Assembly: GCF_007362475.1 (NCBI RefSeq)
Contig: NZ_CP041687.1
Span: 1,674,001-1,738,000 of the forward strand
Reading direction: 5' to 3'
Source of the DNA: Chryseobacterium sp. SNU WT5
GTDB lineage: Bacteria; Bacteroidota; Bacteroidia; Flavobacteriales; Weeksellaceae
DNA length: 64,000 nucleotides
Part shown: positions 1 through 7,307 of the stretch, in pieces
Layout of the letters: each line of letters begins with the position of its first letter
Position numbering within the stretch: position 1 is the first letter of the stretch
Notes under the pieces: model-generated
Told to the model about the DNA's origin: nothing
What the model saw: the letters and a program-made list of their open reading frames with translations, nothing else
Databases searched by the model: none
Position numbers and translations under genes: made by a program

Positions 1-1247
1 AAGTTGAAATCGTTAATTTCTAAAAGTTCCACCGTTTTCAAAGCCGCGTTATGTCCGAAAACCATTCCTTCTAATAAAGAATTGGAAGCCAGTCGATTAG
101 CACCATGTAATCCAGAATTGGTACATTCGCCAACAGCAAATAGATTTTTAATGGAACTTTGTCCATCAAGATCAATGTCGATTCCGCCCATTAAATAATG
201 ACAAGCAGGCACAACGGGAATGAGTCGCTGGAAGGGATCAATTCCTTCATCCATACATTTCTGGTAAATATTCGGGAAATGTTCGGTGAATTTTTCGTGA
301 TCCATTTCCCGACAGTCAAGTCCGACATAATCGTCACCCGAAATTTTAAGTTCATTGTCAATAGCTCTGGCAACAATATCACGTGACGCTAATTCTTCGC
401 GCTCGTCATATTTGTGCATGAATTTCTCACCATCTTTGGTTCTTAATTTTGCACCATCGCCACGAACTGCTTCTGAAATCAAAAACAACATTCCATCTCT
501 TTTAGAAAATAAAGCCGTTGGATGAAACTGATAGTACTGCATATTGGAGATTTTACCACGCGCTCGGTGTACGAAAGCTATTCCGTCTCCGGTTGCGATA
601 ATCGGATTGGTTGTGTTTTTATAAACGTGACCCGCTCCTCCAGTTGCAACCAAAGTGATTTTCGCCGTGATTTTTTTTATCTTTTTATTTTTCTCGTCGA
701 GAATATAGGCGCCGTAACAGTCGATTTTCTCAAGATCGAAAACTTTCTCTGGAACATGGTGTTGCGTAATCAAATCAATGACATAATGATGGGCCATGAT
801 TTCGATATTGGGTGACCTGTTCGCCGTTTCCAACAAGGCGCGTTCGATTTCTTTTCCAGTAATGTCTTTGTGATGTACGATTCGGTTTTCGGTGTGCCCG
901 CCTTCTCTGCCCAGCATGAGGTGACCATCTTTTTCGTCAAATTGAGTTCCCCATTCTACCAGCTCCCGGAATCGTTCGGGACCTTCCTGGATCACCATTT
1001 TTACGACCTCGAGATTATTTTCACCGTCACCAGCTCTCATGGTATCGTCAATGTGTTTTTGAAAACTGTCTTTATCAAAGTCTGTTACGACCGATAGACC
1101 GCCTTGGGCGTATTTGGTGTTGCTTTCATCTTCATCTGCTTTGGTGACAATAATAATTTTGGCCTCCGGCATTCTTTCCGAAATTTTAATTGCATAAGAA
1201 AGTCCGGAGATTCCTGAACCTATCACGAGAACATCTGCTTTTATCAT
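1..1247 (-). CDS. nadB: L-aspartate oxidase (3' end outside window)
   Basis: Flavoprotein that oxidises L-aspartate to iminoaspartate, the first step of de novo NAD synthesis in the cytoplasm. I translated the minus strand from the ATG at 1245-1247: 415 codons run open to the window edge, so the C-terminal part is missing. The N-terminus has the FAD dinucleotide-binding motif (G10-x-G12-xx-G15). Further on are the family motifs KYAQGG, QFHPTAL and, near residues 373-394, GEC...HGANRLASNSLLEG, which separate NadB from succinate dehydrogenase flavoproteins. A weak -7-like box (TAACTTTC) lies just upstream. The partner nadA is not in the window. The family call is secure; fumarate reductase-like paralogues are the only alternative. 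Confidence 0.95.
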   Translation of the reverse strand, partial: MIKADVLVIGSGISGLSYAIKISERMPEAKIIIVTKADEDESNTKYAQGGLSVVTDFDKDSFQKHIDDTMRAGDGENNLEVVKMVIQEGPERFRELVEWGTQFDEKDGHLMLGREGGHTENRIVHHKDITGKEIERALLETANRSPNIEIMAHHYVIDLITQHHVPEKVFDLEKIDCYGAYILDEKNKKIKKITAKITLVATGGAGHVYKNTTNPIIATGDGIAFVHRARGKISNMQYYQFHPTALFSKRDGMLFLISEAVRGDGAKLRTKDGEKFMHKYDEREELASRDIVARAIDNELKISGDDYVGLDCREMDHEKFTEHFPNIYQKCMDEGIDPFQRLIPVVPACHYLMGGIDIDLDGQSSIKNLFAVGECTNSGLHGANRLASNSLLEGMVFGHNAALKTVELLEINDFN

Positions 1248-1287
1248 GGAGTGGATTGAAAGTTAATTGTTGAGAAAATCATTTTAA

Positions 1288-1917
1288 TTAAATAAATTTA
1301 AACAATTTCTCATTGGGTTTACGTACTTTTTTTAAATTTTGAAAATCATCTTCTTCTGATCGATAGCCAAGAGCTAGAGTCACGGCAACTTTTTCTTTAG
1401 TTATATCTAAATCTAAAATTTCATCGATAATATCTTGTTTAAATCCCTCCATCGGACAGGTATCTACATTTTCCAGAGCTGCTGCAAACATTAAGTTTCC
1501 TAACACGATATAACATTGCTTGTCTGCCCAGGTTATTACCTGTTCAGTGGATAAGCGATCAATATGTTTACTGATGCTTTCTCGAAAAGGATTTAAACTT
1601 TCTAACGAAACGTCCCTTGTTTCTGATATTTGCGTGAAATAAGCACCAATATATTTGGATTCGATATCATTTTTAGAAACAATGGCTATCAAATGCGAAC
1701 ACGTTGAAATTTGAGAAGGATTATAAAAAGCGGGAATTAATTTTTCCTTCATATCAGCACTTTGTGCGATGATGATTTTGTAGGGTTGTAAACCAAGCGA
1801 ACTCGCAGAAAGTCTTGCTGCTTCTAGGATATGATAAAGCGCGTCTGCAGAAACACTCTTTTCTGGGTCAAATTTTTTAACCGAATATCTTTTGTTCAGT
1901 GCGTCAAGGTAATTCAT
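1288..1917 (-). CDS. Nitroreductase family NAD(P)H-dependent oxidoreductase
   Basis: A 209-residue FMN-dependent reductase of the NfsB/dihydropteridine reductase-like branch, likely cytoplasmic and dimeric. The N-terminus (LNKRYSVKKFDP) is the FMN phosphate-binding RxS region, SSLGLQPYKIII is the typical second FMN segment, and the C-terminal third has LGYRSEED. The length matches single-domain nitroreductases. The physiological substrate (quinones, nitroaromatics, enones) cannot be read from sequence. The gene lies 40 nt from nadB on the same strand but has its own promoter: a TATCTTTG box ends exactly 4 nt before the ATG, so its mRNA may be leaderless. Confidence 0.88.
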   Translation of the reverse strand: MNYLDALNKRYSVKKFDPEKSVSADALYHILEAARLSASSLGLQPYKIIIAQSADMKEKLIPAFYNPSQISTCSHLIAIVSKNDIESKYIGAYFTQISETRDVSLESLNPFRESISKHIDRLSTEQVITWADKQCYIVLGNLMFAAALENVDTCPMEGFKQDIIDEILDLDITKEKVAVTLALGYRSEEDDFQNLKKVRKPNEKLFKFI

Positions 1918-1921
1918 CTAA

Positions 1922-1929
1922 CAAAGATA
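1922..1929 (-). promoter_or_regulatory. -7 box of nitroreductase promoter (possible leaderless start)
   Basis: On the minus strand the sequence is TATCTTTG, a match to the Bacteroidetes TAnnTTTG box, followed by 4 nt and the ATG of the nitroreductase gene. No clear TTTG appears at the expected -33 position. Transcription would start at or next to the start codon. Confidence 0.6.
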
Positions 1930-1968
1930 AATAAATGAGACGGAAGTTTTGTGGATGAATCTTTTTAA

Positions 1969-1995
1969 GTGAATGGTGAATTTCAGTGAGTGAAT
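1969..1995. repeat. Left copy of 27-bp direct repeat flanking the IS
   Basis: This 27-bp stretch (core AATTTCAGTGAGTGAAT) recurs in the same orientation at 3086-3112 with 25 of 27 identical bases. The copies lie on either side of the IS1595-like element but well outside its ends, so they are not its target-site duplication. Confidence 0.75.
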
Positions 1996-2040
1996 TTTAA
2001 AGATGCGCTCAAAATTTTTGACTTATCAAAATAACTTAAT

Positions 2041-3038
2041 AAATTTTTATGTATATCCGTTTTTCATCATACTCCTGTAATACTTGCTATCACAAGTCTA
2101 TCGAACAGTTTATCTTCAAAATATCTCCGATTTAACTTATAAACAAACTCATTTAGATAAAGTTGAAGGTTTTTGCGTTTTATTTTGTGGTAATTTCCTA
2201 ATAAATTCCTTTTCGCATTACTGATAAATATGTGAACCCAACGCAAAGTATCTTTTGTAGTTTCTTTCGAAGATTTTTCTGAAATATGAATTTCTACAAG
2301 TTGTGATATATCAACATATGACGTGCTTTGATCTGTAAAAACTATGCTGGATTCTGCCAAAGATTCTTTAATAGTCTCATTAATTCCCTCTGCTGTATGA
2401 TCTTCTAATACTATTGCTTTAAAATATCTACAAGATTTCGATGTCTCTCCTGTTTCTATATTTTCTAATGGCGTAGATTCCGCCATCACTGCAACATTTT
2501 GCTTTCCAACTGCTCCTCTTCCACGAATCCCTTTCTCTTGTTCCAGTTCTCTAGATTCAACTGTAAAATACCCTTCATCCATTTCAATCATGCCCTCTAA
2601 AGTGTATCTTTCATCTCGTTTTCCCATCCCTTTTCTCAATTTGTGCATCAGCCCAAACTGGCTCATAGCGCTTCAAACCTAATTGCCTTTGCATTTCTTT
2701 AGCAGAAAATCCCTTTTTTGTTGCACTCATCAAAAACATCGCTTTATACCAAACTAGAAAGGACAAATTGGAATTCTCCATGATGGTTCCACTTCGTAAT
2801 GAAGTTCGCTTTCTACAAGATTTACACTCGTAACTTAATCTGCTTTTAATCCAAAAAAAATCAGTTTTTCCGCACTTGCAGGAAACACCAATTTTGTCAC
2901 GTTCTGCTTTGAAATGAGATATACAATCCTCTTCACTGCTAAACTCTACGCCAAAACTAAAAATATTCATCTCAATTATTTAATTATCAAACAAATATAC
3001 GGAATTATGGGAAGTTACGGACATACATATAAATTTTT
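2041..3038 (-). mobile_element. IS1595-like insertion sequence
   Basis: About 1 kb element holding one transposase reading frame (minus strand), now frameshifted. The ends are imperfect inverted repeats: ATTTTTATGTATATCCGT (2043-2060) matches the reverse complement of 3017-3034 at 16 of 18 positions. AAATTTTT occurs as an 8-bp direct repeat at 2041-2048 and 3031-3038, the duplication length expected for the IS1595 family. Because the AT-rich repeat and the inverted ends overlap, the exact boundary is uncertain by a few bases. The element sits between the nitroreductase gene and rnhA and seems not to interrupt a coding sequence. Confidence 0.72.
2067..2970 (-). pseudogene. IS1595-family transposase, broken by a 1-nt frameshift
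   Basis: Two overlapping frames form one transposase. The first (2611-2970) starts MNIFSFGVEF and carries a zinc ribbon (CKC...CKSC), as in the N-terminus of IS1595/ISXO2 transposases. The second (ending at 2067) carries the catalytic part: EMDEGYF, VFTDQSTSY and the late SNAKRNLLGNYH segment. The join lies near 2653-2657: reading ...YEPVW then one surplus G then LMHKLRKGMGKRDE restores the expected protein of about 300 residues. No further stops were seen, so the lesion looks recent, or could be a base-call error. A -7-like TATATTTG box lies upstream at 2992-2999 within the IS end. Confidence 0.82.
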
Positions 3039-3085
3039 AATTCCTTTACCCAAATATTAACGGTTAAATTTCTTCATTTGAAATA

Positions 3086-3112
3086 GTGAATGAGGAATTT
3101 CAGTGAGTGAAT
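3086..3112. repeat. Right copy of 27-bp direct repeat flanking the IS
   Basis: Second copy of the element at 1969-1995 (25 of 27 identical, mismatches at positions 8 and 9). The rest of this intergenic stretch up to 3198 is repeat-like too, including the imperfect pair CAATTGCTTCGTAT / CAATTTGCTTCGCAG on the minus strand near 3166-3194. No convincing gene is present here. Confidence 0.72.
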
Positions 3113-3198
3113 AAGTGCATTTTGAATTTAGTGATCGCGAATTATAAAAAATTATCCATTCACTGCGAAGCAAATTGATACGAAGCAATTGACCATTT

Positions 3199-3681
3199 TC
3201 AGAAAAGCCCGCCGTCCTGTTGATTTTCAAAAAACTCATCAATCAGCAAAGGTTCTGTTTGGGCTGCTTTAACCGCGAGCTGATCGCAAATTTCATTTTC
3301 CAGATGTCCAGCGTGACCTTTTACCCAATGAAAAGTAGTTTGATGGGTTTTCAATAAAGGAACCATTCTGCGCCACAAATCCGGATTTTTTACATTTTTA
3401 AAACCTTTTTTAATCCAACCGAAAATCCATTTCTGATTAATGGCATCAGAAACATATTTACTGTCGGTATAAATGTGGATATCGTTTTCGGTAGATTTTA
3501 GTTTCTCTAGAGCTACAATCACAGCCAACAATTCCATGCGGTTATTGGTTGTTCTGCGAAAACCTTGTGAATATCTTTTTTCGTAATTTTTTTCGGGAAC
3601 CTTCATCACAATGCCGTAACCACCTTTTCCCGGGTTTCCACTGCAGGCTCCATCTGTATAAATTTCTATTTTAAGCGCCAT
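3199..3681 (-). CDS. rnhA: Ribonuclease HI
   Basis: Cleaves RNA in RNA-DNA hybrids, removing R-loops and primer remnants. The 160-residue protein shows the full metal-binding set: D10 in YTDGACSGNPG, E50 in NNRMELLAV, D73 in YTDSKYV and D133, with the catalytic-loop histidine at about 123 in KGHAGH. Length is normal for bacterial RNase HI. The start lies 2 nt after the dnaB stop, so the two genes almost certainly share the dnaB transcript. The last residues (DEFFENQQDGGLF) are a nonconserved tail. Confidence 0.95.
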   Translation of the reverse strand: MALKIEIYTDGACSGNPGKGGYGIVMKVPEKNYEKRYSQGFRRTTNNRMELLAVIVALEKLKSTENDIHIYTDSKYVSDAINQKWIFGWIKKGFKNVKNPDLWRRMVPLLKTHQTTFHWVKGHAGHLENEICDQLAVKAAQTEPLLIDEFFENQQDGGLF

Positions 3682-3683
3682 TC

Positions 3684-5273
3684 CTAGAATTGAAAATCGT
3701 CATCATCATCTAGATCATTCATAGAAGAACCGGAAATGTTTTTTTGATCACCAATATCAAAAGCAGCTCCTGGATCAATGGTTGTCTTTATTTTTTCGAA
3801 ACCTCCAGGTGCATCCTGTTGCCCGAAATTTGAAGATTGGTAGCCATGTCCGCCGCCAAAGAGATCAAGATCGGCAAACTTTGCGATATTTTTGTAGAAA
3901 GACATTCTTACGTCTGCAGTTGCACCGTTACGGTGTTTTGCGATAATTAATTCTGCCTGATTTTCAGTGGAAGATTCACCGCCGTCTTCATCATTATCCC
4001 AGGTGGTGATTTTATAATATTCGGGACGGAAAATGAATGATACAATATCCGCATCCTGCTCAATCGCTCCAGATTCCCGTAAGTCGGAAAGCATGGGTCT
4101 TTTCCCAGGACGTGTTTCTACACTTCTCGAAAGCTGGGAAAGTGCAATTACGGGGACATTAAGTTCTTTTGCAATTGCTTTTAGAGAACGGGAAATCATC
4201 GCAATTTCTTGCTCCCGGTTTCCAGCACCGCCTTTTCCTGAATTTGCAGTCATCAGTTGTAAGTAATCCACCATGATTATTTTTACCCCGTGTTGCATAA
4301 CCAATCTTCTGCATTTTGCGCGGAAGTCAAAGACAGAAAGTGATGGCGTTTCATCAATAAATAACGGAGCATTTTCCAAAGCAGAAACGTTGGAAAATAA
4401 GCGCTGCCATTCTTCATCAGACATTTGTCCTTTTCTTAATTTTTCAGAAGAGATGCCTGTTTCTGAGGCGATCATTCTGGTAATTAACTGTACAGATGCC
4501 ATCTCCAGTGAGAATAAGGCTAAAGGAATATTATGTTCTACGGCAATGTTTCTCGCCATAGATAGTAAGAACGCCGTTTTACCCATTGCTGGACGAGCGG
4601 CAATGATAATTAAATCTGAATTTTGCCAACCGCCCGTTTCTTTGTCAATATCTTTAAATCCAGACGGGATTCCCGAGATCCCTTCTTTGTCTTTTAAGGC
4701 TTTGATGGTTTCAATTGCTTGGGTAACTAAAGTGTTTGCAGTGTCAAATCCTTTTTTAATCGTTCCGTTGGTAATTTCAAAAAAGGATTGTTCTGCTTTG
4801 TCCAGCAGTTCGAAAACATCAGTAGATTCCTTGTAAGAACTGTCGATAACGTTCGCAGAAACATTAATTAAACTTCGTAAAATAAATTTCTCCAAAATAA
4901 CCCGAACGTGGTATTCAATATGTGCACTTGAAGAAATACCCATTGTTAAATCAATGATATAGTGGTCGCCACCAGCAAAACCTAACTTTTCTGTTTTCTT
5001 TAATTCCTGAATAACGGTCATTAAATCGACTGGATGATTACCTTCAAATAACTTAACAATTGCGCGGAAAATTTCCTGATGTCTGGGATCATAAAAAACA
5101 TCTGGCGTTAATAAATCGATAGAAAAATCCAAACCTTTTTTATCAATTAAAAAAGTTCCGATAACGAGTTTCTCAAATTCTATTGCATTGGGAGGCATTT
5201 TACCATCGGAAATAGAAAGTTCCTTGGCGAAGTTACCGTGTATTAAAGATGATAAAGTTTCCTTCTGAGTCAT
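3684..5273 (-). CDS. dnaB: Replicative DNA helicase DnaB
   Basis: Hexameric helicase that unwinds the chromosome at the replication fork. The 529-residue protein has the N-terminal primase-interacting domain (about residues 30-130), a linker, and a RecA-like ATPase with Walker A ARPAMGKTAF (225-234) and Walker B IIMVDYLQLM (D336). The C-terminal 60 residues are Gly/Asp rich and end in a run of aspartates, a common acidic tail. No intein is present. It is followed directly by rnhA. The promoter box TATCTTTG ends 4 nt before the ATG, so the mRNA may be leaderless. Confidence 0.97.
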   Translation of the reverse strand: MTQKETLSSLIHGNFAKELSISDGKMPPNAIEFEKLVIGTFLIDKKGLDFSIDLLTPDVFYDPRHQEIFRAIVKLFEGNHPVDLMTVIQELKKTEKLGFAGGDHYIIDLTMGISSSAHIEYHVRVILEKFILRSLINVSANVIDSSYKESTDVFELLDKAEQSFFEITNGTIKKGFDTANTLVTQAIETIKALKDKEGISGIPSGFKDIDKETGGWQNSDLIIIAARPAMGKTAFLLSMARNIAVEHNIPLALFSLEMASVQLITRMIASETGISSEKLRKGQMSDEEWQRLFSNVSALENAPLFIDETPSLSVFDFRAKCRRLVMQHGVKIIMVDYLQLMTANSGKGGAGNREQEIAMISRSLKAIAKELNVPVIALSQLSRSVETRPGKRPMLSDLRESGAIEQDADIVSFIFRPEYYKITTWDNDEDGGESSTENQAELIIAKHRNGATADVRMSFYKNIAKFADLDLFGGGHGYQSSNFGQQDAPGGFEKIKTTIDPGAAFDIGDQKNISGSSMNDLDDDDDFQF

Positions 5274-5277
5274 GTGG

Positions 5278-5285
5278 CAAAGATA
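5278..5285 (-). promoter_or_regulatory. -7 box of dnaB-rnhA promoter (possible leaderless start)
   Basis: Minus-strand TATCTTTG ends exactly 4 nt before the dnaB ATG (5271-5273). TTGA lies 19 nt upstream of the box (5305-5308), close to the -33 consensus TTTG. Initiation 4-5 nt downstream of the box would fall on the start codon. Confidence 0.65.
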
Positions 5286-5403
5286 GTTTTTTTAAGTTTT
5301 TATTTCAATTTATTAATCAACAATCCTAAATATTTTATTATTAACTAACTGTTTAATAATCTATTACGGTGTTGATAAGTAAAAAGTACGGAATTTTTAT
5401 TCT

Positions 5404-5481
5404 AGTCCGGATCGAAATGAAAATCCTTTTTTCGCGTTGGGGTTAAGGTAAGGTAAAAAAAGATTGTAATGAAGAGCCGGA
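5404..5481. repeat. Structured intergenic element, possible terminator
   Basis: Imperfect inverted repeat: GTCCGGATC...AATCCTTTTTT at the left end and AAAAAAGATT...GAGCCGGAT at the right end, with a purine-rich loop of about 20 nt. It lies downstream of the minus-strand MFS gene and upstream of dnaB, so it could end MFS transcription. From memory it resembles a short intergenic repeat common in Flavobacteriia; that is a recollection, not a search result. The rest of 5286-5519 is AT-rich without a convincing gene, although a 42-codon frame continues past the MFS stop codon. Confidence 0.5.
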
Positions 5482-5519
5482 TCAAATTTGGAAAAAAGCA
5501 AAATCTTGATGCTCGTCAA

Positions 5520-6758
5520 TTAATAGTTCATTTTACGAAGTTTTGGAACAGTAGTACCTACTAATAGCGCAATTAAAACGGTCATGGTTCCGCCAAAAAT
5601 CACTGACCGCACGACGCCGAAGAGTTTAGCTGCCACGCCACTTTCAAATTGTCCCATTTCATTACTCGACATAATGAAAATTGAGTTCACGCTCAAAACC
5701 CTACCACGAATATGGTCAGGTGTTTTCAGCTGTACAATAGTACCGCGGATCACCACGGAAATTCCGTCGAGCATTCCGCTGGCGACTAGTAAAAAGAAGG
5801 AGAGCCAATATAATTTGGAAAGCCCAAAACCAATAATACATAAACCAAATCCAGCAACGGCAACAAGTAGAATCTTACCTTGATTCTTCGTCAATGGTAC
5901 AAAAGCGAGGGTCATGATAATACACATGGAGCCAATATCCGAAGCAGCGTTCAGTAGGCCAAAACCTTCTGAACCCACCTTTAAAATGTCTGTTGCAAAA
6001 ACGGGAATCATGGCGACAGCGCCGCCAAAAAGTACCGCAAACATATCGAGACAGAGAGCGCCTAAAATTTCTTTAGTTTTGTAAATGTACGCAAGCCCTT
6101 CACGCATACTCTTTACAACACCCATTTTTCGATCACTATTTTCTGACGGGTGTTTATTTAAAAACCAAAAGAAGATAGAAGCAAAAATCATCACGCCTAC
6201 CACCACTAAAATTGTTCCTGAAATATCAATCCAATGGATTAAGAATCCACCGAGCGCATGACCAGAAACTGAAGCGGTCAAAAATGTAGCCTGGTTTAGG
6301 GTAATGGCGTTAGGCAGGGTTTCCTTGGAAACGATTTTTGGAATCATCGATGGTACGATGGGTCCGATAAATGCTCGGCAGAATCCTGTGCAGAAAATCA
6401 CAGCATAAATAAAATAGGAAATCTGAACATTGCTTAAATGCATTAAGCTGTTGCCAAAGAAAGCAGGAAGTGCCAATAAGCTTATTAAAATAACATAGGC
6501 ATAATTACAGATGAGTAAAAGCTTCTTCTTTTCCGAATTATCGATAACATGTCCTGCGTAAAGCGCCGTGGAAACTGCGGGGATCACTTCAGATAAACCA
6601 ATTAAGCCGATGGCAAACGGATCTTTTGTCAATTTGTAAATCCACCACCCCATTAAGGTTGCCAACATTCGGAAGGCTAACACCAAAAAAAACCGACCTG
6701 CCATCAAGTTGCGGAATTCGGGAATTTTTAATGTCTGGATGGGTTGCAAAGAAATCAT
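5520..6758 (-). CDS. MFS transporter (EntS/MFS_3-like)
   Basis: Inner-membrane major facilitator of 412 residues with about 12 hydrophobic segments in two halves and the central cytoplasmic loop (NKHPSENSDRKMGVVKSMREGL). The layout and motifs such as AGHVIDNSEKKKLL after TM2 and TPDHIRGRVLSVN in the C-terminal half fit the MFS_3 group of drug and siderophore exporters. Substrate is unknown. It is monocistronic, with a TATTTTTG box ending 4 nt before its ATG. Divergent from the SMR exporter gene, 208 nt away. Confidence 0.85.
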   Translation of the reverse strand: MISLQPIQTLKIPEFRNLMAGRFFLVLAFRMLATLMGWWIYKLTKDPFAIGLIGLSEVIPAVSTALYAGHVIDNSEKKKLLLICNYAYVILISLLALPAFFGNSLMHLSNVQISYFIYAVIFCTGFCRAFIGPIVPSMIPKIVSKETLPNAITLNQATFLTASVSGHALGGFLIHWIDISGTILVVVGVMIFASIFFWFLNKHPSENSDRKMGVVKSMREGLAYIYKTKEILGALCLDMFAVLFGGAVAMIPVFATDILKVGSEGFGLLNAASDIGSMCIIMTLAFVPLTKNQGKILLVAVAGFGLCIIGFGLSKLYWLSFFLLVASGMLDGISVVIRGTIVQLKTPDHIRGRVLSVNSIFIMSSNEMGQFESGVAAKLFGVVRSVIFGGTMTVLIALLVGTTVPKLRKMNY

Positions 6759-6762
6759 TTTG

Positions 6763-6770
6763 CAAAAATA
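6763..6770 (-). promoter_or_regulatory. -7 box of MFS gene promoter (possible leaderless start)
   Basis: Minus-strand TATTTTTG followed by 4 nt and the MFS start codon (6756-6758). No clear -33 element is visible at the usual spacing. Confidence 0.5.
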
Positions 6771-6954
6771 GATTTTAGAAATGAGAAATCTTTTAAAAAT
6801 GGTTGCTTCCCAGTAATTTATTTGATAATAATTACAAGCAGTTTTTGAATGAGCAGTTTTTCACCAAATTTGAATAAGTGTTTTCGTAATTTTAATTATC
6901 CTCAGTCTGTTACGGACAAATCTGATAATTATTTAAAAATTTAATTTAAAAATT

Positions 6955-6962
6955 TATCTTTG
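6955..6962 (+). promoter_or_regulatory. -7 box of SMR gene promoter (possible leaderless start)
   Basis: TATCTTTG ends exactly 4 nt before the ATG at 6967; TTTA lies 19 nt upstream of the box (6932-6935), close to the -33 TTTG. There is no ribosome-binding sequence between box and start codon. Confidence 0.62.
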
Positions 6963-6966
6963 AAAA

Positions 6967-7305
6967 ATGAATTGGATTTTACTCATCATCGGTGGATTAT
7001 TTGAAACTGGATTCGCAACCTGTTTGGGCAAGGCTCAGGAAACGAGCGGAAGAGAAAGTTATTTTTGGTGGGCCGGTTTTGTGATTTCACTTTTTATGAG
7101 TATGTTTTTATTGTACAAAGCAATTTCTGTAGGCGCGAATCCAATTCCGATAGGGACGGCTTATGCGGTCTGGACGGGAATCGGTGCAGTAGGCGCAGTT
7201 TTTATGGGTATTTTTGTATTTAATGAACCTGCAACTTTTTGGCGCATGTTTTTTGTGTTTACTTTAATTGCATCTGTGGTTGGGTTGAAAGTAGTTTCGA
7301 ATTAA
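6967..7305 (+). CDS. SMR family efflux protein (SugE/Gdx-like)
   Basis: Small multidrug resistance protein of 112 residues with four membrane spans, acting as an inner-membrane antiporter. The essential membrane glutamate is in TM1 (GGLFETGFA, residue 13) and the TM3 signature IPIGTAYAVWTGIGAVG is intact, with NEP before TM4. A single gene, not a paired heteromer, and the sequence around the glutamate and TM3 fits the SugE/guanidinium-exporter side better than EmrE, though substrate cannot be settled. It converges on the GH3 gene with only 2 nt between stops. Confidence 0.88.
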   Translation: MNWILLIIGGLFETGFATCLGKAQETSGRESYFWWAGFVISLFMSMFLLYKAISVGANPIPIGTAYAVWTGIGAVGAVFMGIFVFNEPATFWRMFFVFTLIASVVGLKVVSN

Positions 7306-7307
7306 TT

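Noticed and set aside
4..1097. Series of short plus-strand open frames over the left edge
   Set aside because: The minus strand encodes an uninterrupted, motif-complete NadB across the same bases; the plus-strand frames are shadows.
3057..3242. 61-codon minus-strand frame overlapping the end of rnhA
   Set aside because: It continues from the rnhA end in another frame into repeat-like intergenic DNA and shows no domain or start signal.
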